Assembly: GCA_004555055.1 (NCBI GenBank)
Contig: SFJN01000042.1
Coordinates: 1 to 15,414, forward strand
DNA from: Bacteroidales bacterium
GTDB lineage: Bacteria; Bacteroidota; Bacteroidia; Bacteroidales; Bacteroidaceae
DNA: 15,414 nt
Reading direction: 5' to 3'
Shown here: positions 1-7,593 of the stretch, in pieces
How positions within the stretch are numbered: position 1 is the first letter of the stretch
Layout of the letters: each line of letters begins with the position of its first letter
The notes under the pieces: generated by a model
The model's database searches: none
Told to the model about the DNA's origin: nothing
Seen by the model: the letters and a program-made list of their open reading frames with translations, nothing else
Program-made: the position numbers and the translations under genes

Positions 1-6
1 ATGCCG

Positions 7-14
7 TAATTTTG
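7..14 (+). promoter_or_regulatory. Bacteroides-type -7 promoter element for the PiT gene
   Basis: The sequence TAATTTTG matches the Bacteroidota -7 consensus TAnnTTTG and is followed by GC, as in the three other promoters called in this window. Transcription would begin a few bases downstream, giving a leader of roughly 80 bases before the ATG at 99. The matching -33 TTG would lie at or before the window edge and cannot be seen. The element also argues against the upstream in-frame ATG at 12, which would fall at or before the transcription start. Confidence 0.6.
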
Positions 15-98
15 CAGCGTCATTTCGTGGATATCTTCATGCAGCCCGGAATGTCGTTGCCGTCCACTTTCAATATTAGGTATTATAAATATATAAAT

Positions 99-2483
99 AT
101 GACATTGTTTTTCATTTGCATTGTGGCATTTCTGTTTGCCCTTGCCCTCTTTGACCTGTGGGTGGGAGTGTCGAACGATGCCGTAAACTTTCTGAATTCC
201 GCCATCGGCAGCAAGACGGCACGTTTCGGGACCATCGTGGCAGTTGCCGCCATAGGCGTCTTCTTCGGTGCCTGCCTTTCGAACGGTATGATGGACATTG
301 CCCGTCATGGCATTTTCAATCCCGCACAGTTCCAGTTCGGTGACGTCATGGTCATTTTCCTTGCCGTAATGGCTACCGACATCATTCTTCTTGATGTCTT
401 CAACAGTCTTGGTATGCCTACCTCCACTACGGTGTCAATGGTCTTTGAACTCCTCGGAGCATCCTTCGCCCTGACGATGCTGAAAATCGGCAGTCATGGC
501 GGAACGTATGCCGACTACCTCAACACGTCGAAGGCCATGGAAGTGATATTCGGCATTTTCGTCAGCGTACCCATCGCATTTGTCGGGGGATTGCTGATAC
601 AGTATGTTACGCGTATTATCTTCTCTTTCGTGCAGCCGAAATCAGCCGATGGCAACCATACAGCCTTCAGTCTGCGTGTGTGTCTTTTCGGTGGTGTGGC
701 ATTGACCGCCATTGTTTACTTCATGCTGTTCAAAGGTCTGAAGTCGATGAGCTTCATGAGTGCCGACGTGAAAATGTGGCTTGACGGCCATATATTCCTC
801 CTACTGCTCGGGTGCTTTGTGGCCTTTACCCTTCTGATGGTGCTTGTCGAGGCCTTCTCCGTTGCCCGGACGGGATGGCTCGTCCGCAGTGGTGGCAATG
901 CTGTGTTCCGCTTTGTGGTACTTGCCGGCACCTTTGCCCTGGCTATGGCTTTCGCGGGCAACGACCTGGTGAATTTTATCGGAGTCCCCCTCGCAGGTTT
1001 CTCCTCGTTTATGGATTTCTACCATTCCGGCGGAACCGACCCCATGGCCTTTCCCATGACCTCGCTCGAAGAAAGTGCCCGTACCCCTATCGGTTTCCTC
1101 ATCGGTGCCGGTGCCGTGATGGTCTTTGCCCTTGCCACGAGCAAGAAAGCCCGTAAGGTGGTGATGACCTCCGTCAATCTTTCCTCGCGCACCGAAGGGG
1201 AGGAGATGTTCGGCTCTTCGCGGGTGGCACGTTCCATGGTGCGCGGTGGAATAAGCCTTTCAAATGCCCTTGCGGCCGTTGTGCCCAACCGCATACTGCA
1301 AGGTATCGATGGGCGGTTCCACGTTCCCGAAAAGGTATCCGAAGGCTATTACGTGCAACCTTCCGGTACTGATGCCTCCAATGCCGAGACACCTGCCTAC
1401 GACCTTGTGCGTGCTTCCGTCAATCTGGTGGTGGCAGCCTTGCTCATCGCTCTCGGAACCTCGCTGAAGCTTCCGCTTTCCACAACCTTTGTCACCTTTA
1501 TGGTGGCTATGGGTACAAGTCTGGCAGACCGCGCCTGGACCCGTGAGAGCGCGGTGTTCCGTGTCACCGGTGTGCTTACCGTCATCGGCGGATGGTTCAT
1601 CACTGCAGGCGTGGCGTTTGTGGCCTGTATGGGCGTGGCACTGCTGATGCATGCCGGCGGCAAGGTGGCAATGGTGGCTGTGGTGGTGGCAGTCGTGGTC
1701 ATCCTTGTCCGCAACCAGCGTTCGTCATCGCGCCAGAGCGGTGATGAGGAGGGCGATGCCCTGTTCGCACGTATGATGGCCAGCAACAACCCCCTCGAGG
1801 TGGAGCCCCTGCTGAGCGAGCACGTGATGACAAACACTGCCAGCCAGCTCACGCTCTTTGACGAAGCCCTCGGACAGCTGACCGAAGGTCTGGCAACGGA
1901 GAAGCTGAAGCCATTGCGGCGTGCCTCGCGCAATCTGCACCGCGACAAGATGACGCTCAAGAACCTGCGTCGTCGTGAAATCCTATGCCTGCGCCGCATC
2001 ACCCCCGCCCAAAGCGTGAGGAAATGTACCGACTTCCATCTTATCCATAATTCGCTGCGGCAGATGAGATACTGTCTGCTCCGCATAGCCGACCCGGTGC
2101 TTGAGCATGTCGACAACCATTTCCCTGCCATTCCTGCCGCTTCCATGCAGCGTTTCGACGAATTGCGGAAAAAACTGTCAGACATGATCAGGCGGTCTGT
2201 CGATGAGTTGACAAAGATGCACTACGAAGACCCGATGGCGGAGCTCGACGTCATCTATTCGTTGCACGACGCCCGTGTGAAGAGGGTGGAGGAACTGCGC
2301 CGCGACATTGACGCACTCCGTGAAAAGCTGAATGGCCTGCGCCGCGAAATGCTTCTTGAAATCCAGCAGGCCGACGTCAACATTACCGCTGCAACACTGA
2401 ATATCCACGTCATCCAGGAGACGGAACTGCTTGCCAAAGAGCTGCGTTCGCTGCTGAAGTCGTGCTCACATTTTTGCGAGTAA
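99..2483 (+). CDS. PiT-family inorganic phosphate transporter with C-terminal PhoU-like helical domain
   Basis: A 794-residue inner-membrane protein that should import inorganic phosphate by ion symport. The two inverted PiT halves are visible. The first has a GVSNDAVN signature at residues 23-30 and MPTSTT about 75 residues later. The second has AGNDLVN at 286-292 and LPLSTT at 458-463. A hydrophilic loop lies between the two second-half motifs. From about residue 560 the protein becomes soluble, helical and rich in Arg, Leu and Glu, resembling PhoU or DUF47 helices and plausibly a cytoplasmic regulatory domain. I chose the ATG at 99 because the membrane segment starts there and a promoter lies at 7-14; the frame stays open upstream to an ATG at 12. 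The fused architecture is familiar in Bacteroidota. Family assignment is firm; the ion and the role of the tail are inferred. Confidence 0.9.
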   Translation: MTLFFICIVAFLFALALFDLWVGVSNDAVNFLNSAIGSKTARFGTIVAVAAIGVFFGACLSNGMMDIARHGIFNPAQFQFGDVMVIFLAVMATDIILLDVFNSLGMPTSTTVSMVFELLGASFALTMLKIGSHGGTYADYLNTSKAMEVIFGIFVSVPIAFVGGLLIQYVTRIIFSFVQPKSADGNHTAFSLRVCLFGGVALTAIVYFMLFKGLKSMSFMSADVKMWLDGHIFLLLLGCFVAFTLLMVLVEAFSVARTGWLVRSGGNAVFRFVVLAGTFALAMAFAGNDLVNFIGVPLAGFSSFMDFYHSGGTDPMAFPMTSLEESARTPIGFLIGAGAVMVFALATSKKARKVVMTSVNLSSRTEGEEMFGSSRVARSMVRGGISLSNALAAVVPNRILQGIDGRFHVPEKVSEGYYVQPSGTDASNAETPAYDLVRASVNLVVAALLIALGTSLKLPLSTTFVTFMVAMGTSLADRAWTRESAVFRVTGVLTVIGGWFITAGVAFVACMGVALLMHAGGKVAMVAVVVAVVVILVRNQRSSSRQSGDEEGDALFARMMASNNPLEVEPLLSEHVMTNTASQLTLFDEALGQLTEGLATEKLKPLRRASRNLHRDKMTLKNLRRREILCLRRITPAQSVRKCTDFHLIHNSLRQMRYCLLRIADPVLEHVDNHFPAIPAASMQRFDELRKKLSDMIRRSVDELTKMHYEDPMAELDVIYSLHDARVKRVEELRRDIDALREKLNGLRREMLLEIQQADVNITAATLNIHVIQETELLAKELRSLLKSCSHFCE

Positions 2484-2510
2484 ACCGTGTCCATATTTCT
2501 GCGACAAACG

Positions 2511-2624
2511 ATGAAACCTATGCAATTACGGCGCATACAGCGCATTTACAATCGGGTACGCCTTGTACTCCTCGTTGCCCTCCTGCTGATACTTTGGGTG
2601 GCTTTGTGGCAGTTCCATGCTTGA
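2511..2624 (+). CDS. Probable 37-residue single-pass membrane protein
   Basis: A short frame from ATG 2511 to TGA 2622-2624 encodes a basic N-terminus (K2, R7, R8, R11, R15, R17), then a continuous hydrophobic stretch at residues 18-33 with two tryptophans, ending QFHA. That is the layout of a small single-pass protein with its N-terminus in the cytoplasm. An in-frame GTG at 2487 would extend it to 45 residues. It starts 27 bases after the PiT stop and ends 44 bases before a strong terminator, so it would be the last gene of the PiT transcript. I recognise no family. It could be a chance open frame, but charge placement and position make a real gene more likely than not. Confidence 0.5.
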   Translation: MKPMQLRRIQRIYNRVRLVLLVALLLILWVALWQFHA

Positions 2625-2668
2625 GCACCACCCTGACAGGACCTCCCCCCTCCTGCCCGGATGAGGCC

Positions 2669-2709
2669 TTCCCGCATCCCTGATTGTGCATAGGGATGCG
2701 GGAATTTTT
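2669..2709 (+). terminator. Rho-independent terminator after the PiT transcript
   Basis: A perfect 13-bp inverted repeat (TTCCCGCATCCCT at 2669-2681, complement at 2692-2704) with a 10-base loop is followed at once by five T residues. It closes the PiT and small-protein transcript and separates it from the next promoter. The symmetric A/T ends mean it could also work weakly on the other strand. Confidence 0.9.
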
Positions 2710-2807
2710 GATGTCTCGCATTGACTTTCGCGTTCATAAGATGCCGAAATTTCACTTTTTCTTCACAAGTTTGAAATAATTTTAAGGGGAATTTCCAAAA
2801 AGTGTTG

Positions 2808-2815
2808 TAAATTTG
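2808..2815 (+). promoter_or_regulatory. Bacteroides-type -7 promoter element for the Na/Pi transporter
   Basis: TAAATTTG matches TAnnTTTG and is followed by GC. No TTG stands at the usual -33 distance, so the promoter may be weak or activator-dependent. The leader of about 95 bases contains a possible 8-bp stem (TTCCATTG at 2838-2845 with CAGTGGAA at 2861-2868, one G-U pair), then a run of eight T (2891-2898) and a run of eight C (2905-2912) just before the start codon. Confidence 0.55.
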
Positions 2816-2917
2816 CGCGGGTTCTTTTACCTGCACATTCCATTGGACTCCGTAGGCAGGCAGTGGAAGGACCTTCAAAATAACAAGTAATTTTTTTTCA
2901 TTCTCCCCCCCCATCTT

Positions 2918-4603
2918 ATGGAAGTTCTCCTCAATCTGTTGAGTCTGCTGGGTTCACTCGGTCTGTTCCTCTATGGTATGAAAATCATGTCGGAAGGTCT
3001 TGAGAAGTTTGCCGGCGACCGTCTTCGTGCCGTCCTTGCCGCCATGACCAAGAACCGTGTCATGGGTGTGCTGACGGGTGTGCTCGTCACAGCCCTTATC
3101 CAGTCGTCGAGTGCCACAACCGTTATGGTGGTCAGTTTCGTCAATGCAGGTTTGATGAACCTTGTCCAGGCTATCGGTGTCATCATGGGTGCCAACATTG
3201 GTACCACCGTCACGGCATGGGTGATTTCAGCCATCGGTTTCAAAGTGAACATAGCGGCCTTTGCCCTGCCACTGCTGGCTCTTGGCATTCCGCTCATCTT
3301 CAGCGGCAACAACAAGCGCAAGAGTGTCGGAGAATTCGTGTTCGGCTTCTGCTTCCTCTTTATGGGTCTCTCCTTCCTGCAGAAGTCGGCAGAGAGTCTT
3401 GAAATCGGTTCGCTTGTGGCAGGAATGCTTGCAAACATTGAAGATGGAGGCTTTTTTACCATTATCCTTTTTGTCATTGTCGGTGCTTTGGTCACAATGC
3501 TGGTGCAGGCTTCTGCCGCTACCATGGCCATCACGCTCATGCTGTTCGACATGCAGATTCCGGGTTTCGGCTTCGAACAGGCGGCAGCACTTGCCATGGG
3601 TCAGAACATCGGTACCACCATCACGGCATTCATGGCTTCGCTCACCGCAAACACCCAGGCACGCAGGGCCGCTCTGGCACACATGTTCTTCAATGTATTT
3701 GGAGTTATCGTGGTGCTTGTCCTTTTCTATCCCTTCTGCAACGCCGTGACTTGGGTGGTCAACAATATGATGCATGCCGGTGGCAACGACCTTTTCCGCC
3801 TTTCGGCATTCCATACGGCCTTCAATATCTTCAATACCCTGCTTCTCATCGGCTTTGTCAAGCAGATTGAACGCTTCGTGTGCTTCGTCCTTCCACAAAC
3901 CGAGCAGGAGGAAGTGGGACGCCTGCAGTTCATTTCGGCCGGTATCCTCAGCACTGCTGAGCTTTCGCTTCTTGAAGCCCGTAAGGAAGTGGGTCTTTTC
4001 GGCCAGCGCTGTGAGAAAGCCTTCAGCATTGTCTGCGGTATGCACGGCATAGACAAAGACGATGACTTCATGAAGGAATTCAAACGTGTGGAGAAATACG
4101 AAGGCATCACCGACAACATGGAACAGGAGATTGCGCATTATCTCCAACAGGTTTCGGAAGGAAGACTCTCGGACGATGCCAAACGCCAGGTGAACCGTAT
4201 GCTCCGTGAAGTGGACGATCTGGAAAGCATCGGCGACAGCTGTTACAACCTGGCACGCGTATTGAGCCGTAAACGCCAATATTGCAAGGAACATTTTACT
4301 GATGAGCAACTGTTGCAGATCAGTCATATGGAAGACCTTGTGATGATGGCGCTCCAGCAGATGAACCGAATGCTCGAACAGCCCGAGGGCTACGGACACG
4401 ACATCAGCCAAAGCTATCAGATAGAAAACAAGATTAACCAGCTCCGTAACGATTTGCGCAACAACAACCTCCAATGTGTGGAGAAGCACGAATACGACTA
4501 TCGTCTGGGAGCCTTCTATATCGATTACATCTCCGAATGCGAGAAACTGGGCGACCACATCATCAATGTGGTGCAGGCCAAGGCTCGCCTGAACAAGAAT
4601 TGA
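2918..4603 (+). CDS. Na/Pi cotransporter family protein with PhoU-like C-terminal domain
   Basis: A 561-residue membrane protein of the NptA/SLC34-like family, expected to carry phosphate with sodium across the inner membrane. The family's duplicated signatures are clear: QSSSATT at residues 62-68 with GANIGTT at 91-97, and QASAATM at 197-203 with GQNIGTT at 228-234. Hydrophobic segments continue to about residue 325. The remaining 220 or so residues are soluble and helical with regularly spaced acidic residues, as in the PhoU-like tail common in bacterial members. Length is normal for the family. The ATG at 2918 has no Shine-Dalgarno sequence but begins directly with the first membrane segment. 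It is a different fold from the PiT transporter upstream and is separated from it by a terminator and promoter, so the two are probably transcribed independently. Some homologues have been linked to phosphate efflux or other anions, so direction of transport is not certain. Confidence 0.92.
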   Translation: MEVLLNLLSLLGSLGLFLYGMKIMSEGLEKFAGDRLRAVLAAMTKNRVMGVLTGVLVTALIQSSSATTVMVVSFVNAGLMNLVQAIGVIMGANIGTTVTAWVISAIGFKVNIAAFALPLLALGIPLIFSGNNKRKSVGEFVFGFCFLFMGLSFLQKSAESLEIGSLVAGMLANIEDGGFFTIILFVIVGALVTMLVQASAATMAITLMLFDMQIPGFGFEQAAALAMGQNIGTTITAFMASLTANTQARRAALAHMFFNVFGVIVVLVLFYPFCNAVTWVVNNMMHAGGNDLFRLSAFHTAFNIFNTLLLIGFVKQIERFVCFVLPQTEQEEVGRLQFISAGILSTAELSLLEARKEVGLFGQRCEKAFSIVCGMHGIDKDDDFMKEFKRVEKYEGITDNMEQEIAHYLQQVSEGRLSDDAKRQVNRMLREVDDLESIGDSCYNLARVLSRKRQYCKEHFTDEQLLQISHMEDLVMMALQQMNRMLEQPEGYGHDISQSYQIENKINQLRNDLRNNNLQCVEKHEYDYRLGAFYIDYISECEKLGDHIINVVQAKARLNKN

Positions 4604-4694
4604 GCATACCGGATGCGAACCGGGGCATGACCAATACTGCACAAAACATGTTGGATTTCATCCTTCGCATATCCATAACAGACATCCCAATCCC

Positions 4695-5522
4695 ATGAAT
4701 TCATTCCCGCTTGTCAGCATTGTCAGCGTATGCCGGAATGCGGAATCCGCCGTGGATTATACCTTGCAGTCTGTCCTGGCACTCGACTATCCCCGGCTGC
4801 AAATGATTTTCATTGATGGCGGTTCGGGCGACGATTCCTACCGAAGGGCAGTGGCCTATGCCGATGCTTTTGAGAAAAAGGGAATCGAATACCTGCATCA
4901 ATCAGCCCCAGACCGCGGCATATACGATGGCATGAACAAAGGTCTGGCCATGGCCACAGGGACATGGGTGATATTCATGAATACCGGAGATGCTTTCGCA
5001 CATCCGTCCGCTCTTTCCGAAGCTTTGGCGGTAGAGGGTGCGGAAGATGCAGACATCGTTTACTGCAACGCATGTCTGAAAATGGATTTCGGGAAGGTGC
5101 GGATGAAACCCAAGCCCCTCGAATACCTGCAGAAGAAGATGGCTTTTTGCCATCAGAGCATGCTGATACGCACTGCCGAAATGAAAAGGAATCCGTATGA
5201 CCTGCGCTATCCTTTGGCTGCAGATTACGATTTCACCTACAAGATGTACAAGGCAGGCAAGAAGTTCGTCTATGCGGATGTCGATATCGCTATCTTCGAA
5301 AATGAACAGGGTATCTCCTCAAGAAACAGGTTGCAGATAAACCGTGAGAACGCCCGCATACAAGGACGGGACAAGACGCTGAAATGGAAAGTGGAATATT
5401 CTGGGAAAGTACTGATGAAGTCCGTAAAGCACGCCTTTTATTCCATGCTCCCGGATTCGTGTCTCAAACGTTTGCGCGAATCGAATTACAAGCGTCTGCA
5501 GCGTCGTCGCAGCCACATGTGA
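4695..5522 (+). CDS. Family 2 glycosyltransferase (WcaE/EpsE-like)
   Basis: A 275-residue GT-A fold enzyme that would transfer a sugar from a nucleotide-sugar donor onto a glycan acceptor on the cytoplasmic face of the membrane. The N-terminus PLVSIVSVCRN is the typical first beta strand. DGGS stands at residues 41-44, DRGIYDGMNKG at 73-83 and the metal/nucleotide-site variant NTGD at 96-99; CHQS and AADYDF follow in the acceptor half. The DRGIYDGMN form is typical of the subgroup containing colanic-acid WcaE. There is no membrane segment. It starts 91 bases after the Na/Pi gene with no terminator or clear promoter between, so it may be read through from that promoter, though no functional link is evident. 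No other glycan genes are in the window, so donor and acceptor cannot be guessed. Confidence 0.88.
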   Translation: MNSFPLVSIVSVCRNAESAVDYTLQSVLALDYPRLQMIFIDGGSGDDSYRRAVAYADAFEKKGIEYLHQSAPDRGIYDGMNKGLAMATGTWVIFMNTGDAFAHPSALSEALAVEGAEDADIVYCNACLKMDFGKVRMKPKPLEYLQKKMAFCHQSMLIRTAEMKRNPYDLRYPLAADYDFTYKMYKAGKKFVYADVDIAIFENEQGISSRNRLQINRENARIQGRDKTLKWKVEYSGKVLMKSVKHAFYSMLPDSCLKRLRESNYKRLQRRRSHM

Positions 5523-5538
5523 TTCTCTGATACGGATG

Positions 5539-5569
5539 CGCCCCGCCTGCTTTGGCAGGAGGGGCGTTT
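5539..5569 (+). terminator. Probable terminator after the glycosyltransferase
   Basis: CGCCCC at 5539-5544 pairs with GGGGCG at 5561-5566, and CCTGC at 5546-5550 with GCAGG at 5555-5559. One G/A mismatch separates the two stems and the loop is TTTG. Only three T follow, so the T tract is weak, but position 16 bases past the stop codon and GC-rich stem fit a terminator. Confidence 0.65.
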
Positions 5570-5657
5570 GCCGTGTTGACATGCAACAGGAACTCAAAAA
5601 ATGGTGGTTCTTGGTGCACTACATTGCGTTTTTGTGCCGGATTATATGGAAAATTCG

Positions 5658-5665
5658 TATATTTG
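5658..5665 (+). promoter_or_regulatory. Bacteroides-type -7 promoter element for the carboxyltransferase operon
   Basis: TATATTTG matches TAnnTTTG and is followed by GC. A TTTG at 5631-5634 lies 23 bases upstream, slightly longer than the usual 19-21, and may serve as the -33 element. The leader to the ATG at 5800 would be about 130 bases, long enough for regulatory structure. Confidence 0.65.
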
Positions 5666-5684
5666 CACGGGTAGTATAGCCCTC

Positions 5685-5736
5685 TTTCCAAATCCTTTCA
5701 GGATGGAAACTACAGCCTTATGTGCACTCCGGCTGT
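5685..5736 (+). promoter_or_regulatory. Two possible hairpins in the carboxyltransferase 5' leader
   Basis: The first hairpin pairs TTTCC (5685-5689) and ATCCT (5692-5696) with AGGAT and GGAAA (5700-5709), giving 10 bp with a two-base bulge and a three-base loop. The second pairs ACAGCC (5712-5717) with GGCTGT (5731-5736) around a 13-base loop that contains the palindrome GTGCAC. Both lie inside the predicted leader. I do not recognise a known riboswitch, and such short stems can arise by chance. Confidence 0.35.
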
Positions 5737-5799
5737 CTGTCGGAAGCATTAATGAAGCATGAATATGGAAATCAAGCACACACATACACCAGAATCAAA

Positions 5800-7593
5800 A
5801 TGAGTACACAGGAAAAAAGAAAGATTCAATTCTCGCTCGTCTATCGAGATATGTTCCAATCGAGTGGCAAGTTTCAGCCCCGTAAGGACCAGCTTGAGCG
5901 AATAGCTCCGGTTATCATAAAGATGGGATGCTTCAGCCGTGTAGAAACCAATGGCGGTGCCTTTGAACAGGTCAACCTTCTCTATGGTGAGAATCCCAAC
6001 CAGGCTGTCCGTGCCTTCACCCGTCCGTTCAACGAAGTGGGAATCAAGACACACATGCTCGACCGCGGACTGAATGCCCTGCGCATGTTCCCTGTCCCCG
6101 CCGATGTGCGTCGCCTGATGTACAAGGTGAAGCATGCCCAGGGTGTGGACATCACCCGTATCTTCTGCGGACTCAACGACGTCCGTAACATCATCCCCTC
6201 CATCAAATATGCCCTTGAAGGTGGGATGACACCCCAGGCCACACTCTGCATCACTACAAGTCCTATTCATACAGCAGAGTATTATGCTCATATTGCTGAC
6301 CAACTGATAGAAGCCGGTGCTCCCGAAATCTGTCTGAAGGATATGGCAGGCATCGGACAACCTGCCATGCTCGGCGAGCTCTGTCGGCGCATCAAGGAAA
6401 AGCATCCCCATGTCATCATCCAATATCATGGACATTCAGGTCCCGGTCTTTCCATGGCCAGCATTCTCGAAGTCTGCCGTAATGGTGCAGATGTCATTGA
6501 TACGGCCATCGAACCGCTGTCATGGGGTAAGGTGCATCCGGACATCATCTCTGTACAGAGCATGCTGAAGAATGCCGGCTTCGATGTTCCTGAAATCAAT
6601 ATGGATGCCTATATGGAGGCCCGCAAGCTGACGCAGGAGTTTATCGACGACTTCCTCGGATATTTCATGAACCCCAGTAACAAACTCATGTCTTCGTTGC
6701 TCCTCGGTTGCGGTCTGCCCGGCGGCATGATGGGCTCCATGATGGCCGACCTTACTGGCGTGATGGCTGCCATCAATGCCAACCGCGCCAAGAAGGGTGA
6801 AGAGCCCCTTTCGGAAGATGCACTCCTTGTACGCCTTTTCGACGAAGTGGCTTATGTATGGCCGCGTGTAGGATATCCCCCACTTGTGACCCCCTTCAGC
6901 CAATATGTAAAGAACATTGCGCTGATGAACCTCCTTACCGAGTCGATGGACAAGCCCCGTTATACGATGATGGATAACAGCATCTGGGGCATGATTCTCG
7001 GAAAGAGCGGAAAACTTCCCGGCGAAGTGGCCCCCGAAATCGTGGAACTTGCCAAGGAAAAGGGCTTTGAGTTCACCGATGCCGACCCACAGTCTTACTA
7101 TCCCGACGACCTTCAGCGCTTCATCGATGAAATGGAAGCCAATGGCTGGGAACGCGGAGAGGACGATGAGGAACTCTTTGAATTTGCCATGCACGAAACC
7201 CAGTATCGTGACTACAAGAGCGGGGCTGCCAAGAAACGTTTCCTTGCTGACCTGCAGGCTGCCAAAGACAAGGAATGTGCCAGCGGCATGAGCATTGAGG
7301 AAGCCACTGCCTTCAAACATGCCAAAGCCGATGCCATTGTGGCTCCTGAAGCAGGAATTGTGCTGTGGGAAATCGGTGGTGACGCAGAGAACGTACGTGC
7401 CATTGAACCCTTTATCGGTCAGGAATTCAAAGAAGGCGATACCTTCTGCTATATCGAGAATGCCCACGGACAGATTAGCGAACTCCCTGCTGCCATGGGC
7501 GGAAAACTTGTGGAAATCGCTGCAAAGCAGGGCTGTCACGTACTGAAAGGCGATGTCATTGCCTACATCCAGCGTCCTGAATCTGAAGCCTGA
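5800..7593 (+). CDS. Oxaloacetate decarboxylase alpha / pyruvate carboxylase B-type carboxyltransferase with non-canonical biotinyl-like domain
   Basis: A 597-residue cytoplasmic protein. Residues 8-290 form the carboxyltransferase TIM barrel. RDMFQS (16-21) matches the family's RDxxQS, K180 in KDMAG matches the carbamylated active-site lysine, and H210 and H212 in YHGHSG match the HxH metal ligands. LPGGM (306-310) and YPPLVTPFSQ (359-368) belong to the conserved PYC_OADA region. Residues 511-592 look like a biotinyl/lipoyl hammerhead (APEAG, KEGD, GGKL, LKGDVIAYI), but where biotin carriers have EAMKM the sequence is ENAHG (553-557), so no biotinyl lysine is visible. Related enzymes exchange CO2 between pyruvate and oxaloacetate or acyl-CoAs. 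Here the carboxyl carrier would have to be a separate protein, or the activity differs. I chose the ATG at 5800 because family similarity starts there; in-frame ATGs lie at 5722 and 5752. It overlaps the next gene by one base. Confidence 0.85.
   Translation: MSTQEKRKIQFSLVYRDMFQSSGKFQPRKDQLERIAPVIIKMGCFSRVETNGGAFEQVNLLYGENPNQAVRAFTRPFNEVGIKTHMLDRGLNALRMFPVPADVRRLMYKVKHAQGVDITRIFCGLNDVRNIIPSIKYALEGGMTPQATLCITTSPIHTAEYYAHIADQLIEAGAPEICLKDMAGIGQPAMLGELCRRIKEKHPHVIIQYHGHSGPGLSMASILEVCRNGADVIDTAIEPLSWGKVHPDIISVQSMLKNAGFDVPEINMDAYMEARKLTQEFIDDFLGYFMNPSNKLMSSLLLGCGLPGGMMGSMMADLTGVMAAINANRAKKGEEPLSEDALLVRLFDEVAYVWPRVGYPPLVTPFSQYVKNIALMNLLTESMDKPRYTMMDNSIWGMILGKSGKLPGEVAPEIVELAKEKGFEFTDADPQSYYPDDLQRFIDEMEANGWERGEDDEELFEFAMHETQYRDYKSGAAKKRFLADLQAAKDKECASGMSIEEATAFKHAKADAIVAPEAGIVLWEIGGDAENVRAIEPFIGQEFKEGDTFCYIENAHGQISELPAAMGGKLVEIAAKQGCHVLKGDVIAYIQRPESEA

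Noticed and set aside
12..98. Extended start for the PiT protein at ATG 12
   Set aside because: The promoter element at 7-14 overlaps this ATG region, so it would not be in the transcript, and the extra 29 residues precede the first membrane segment without family support.
2462..2683. A 73-codon + strand frame across the PiT stop codon
   Set aside because: It starts out of frame inside the PiT gene, ends inside the terminator stem, and has no protein-like pattern. The 37-codon frame at 2511 is a better candidate in the same place.
3227..4642. A 471-codon open frame on the - strand opposite the Na/Pi transporter gene
   Set aside because: It mirrors a well-supported membrane transporter gene, is rich in His, Cys and Val in the pattern of antisense reading, and has no domain.
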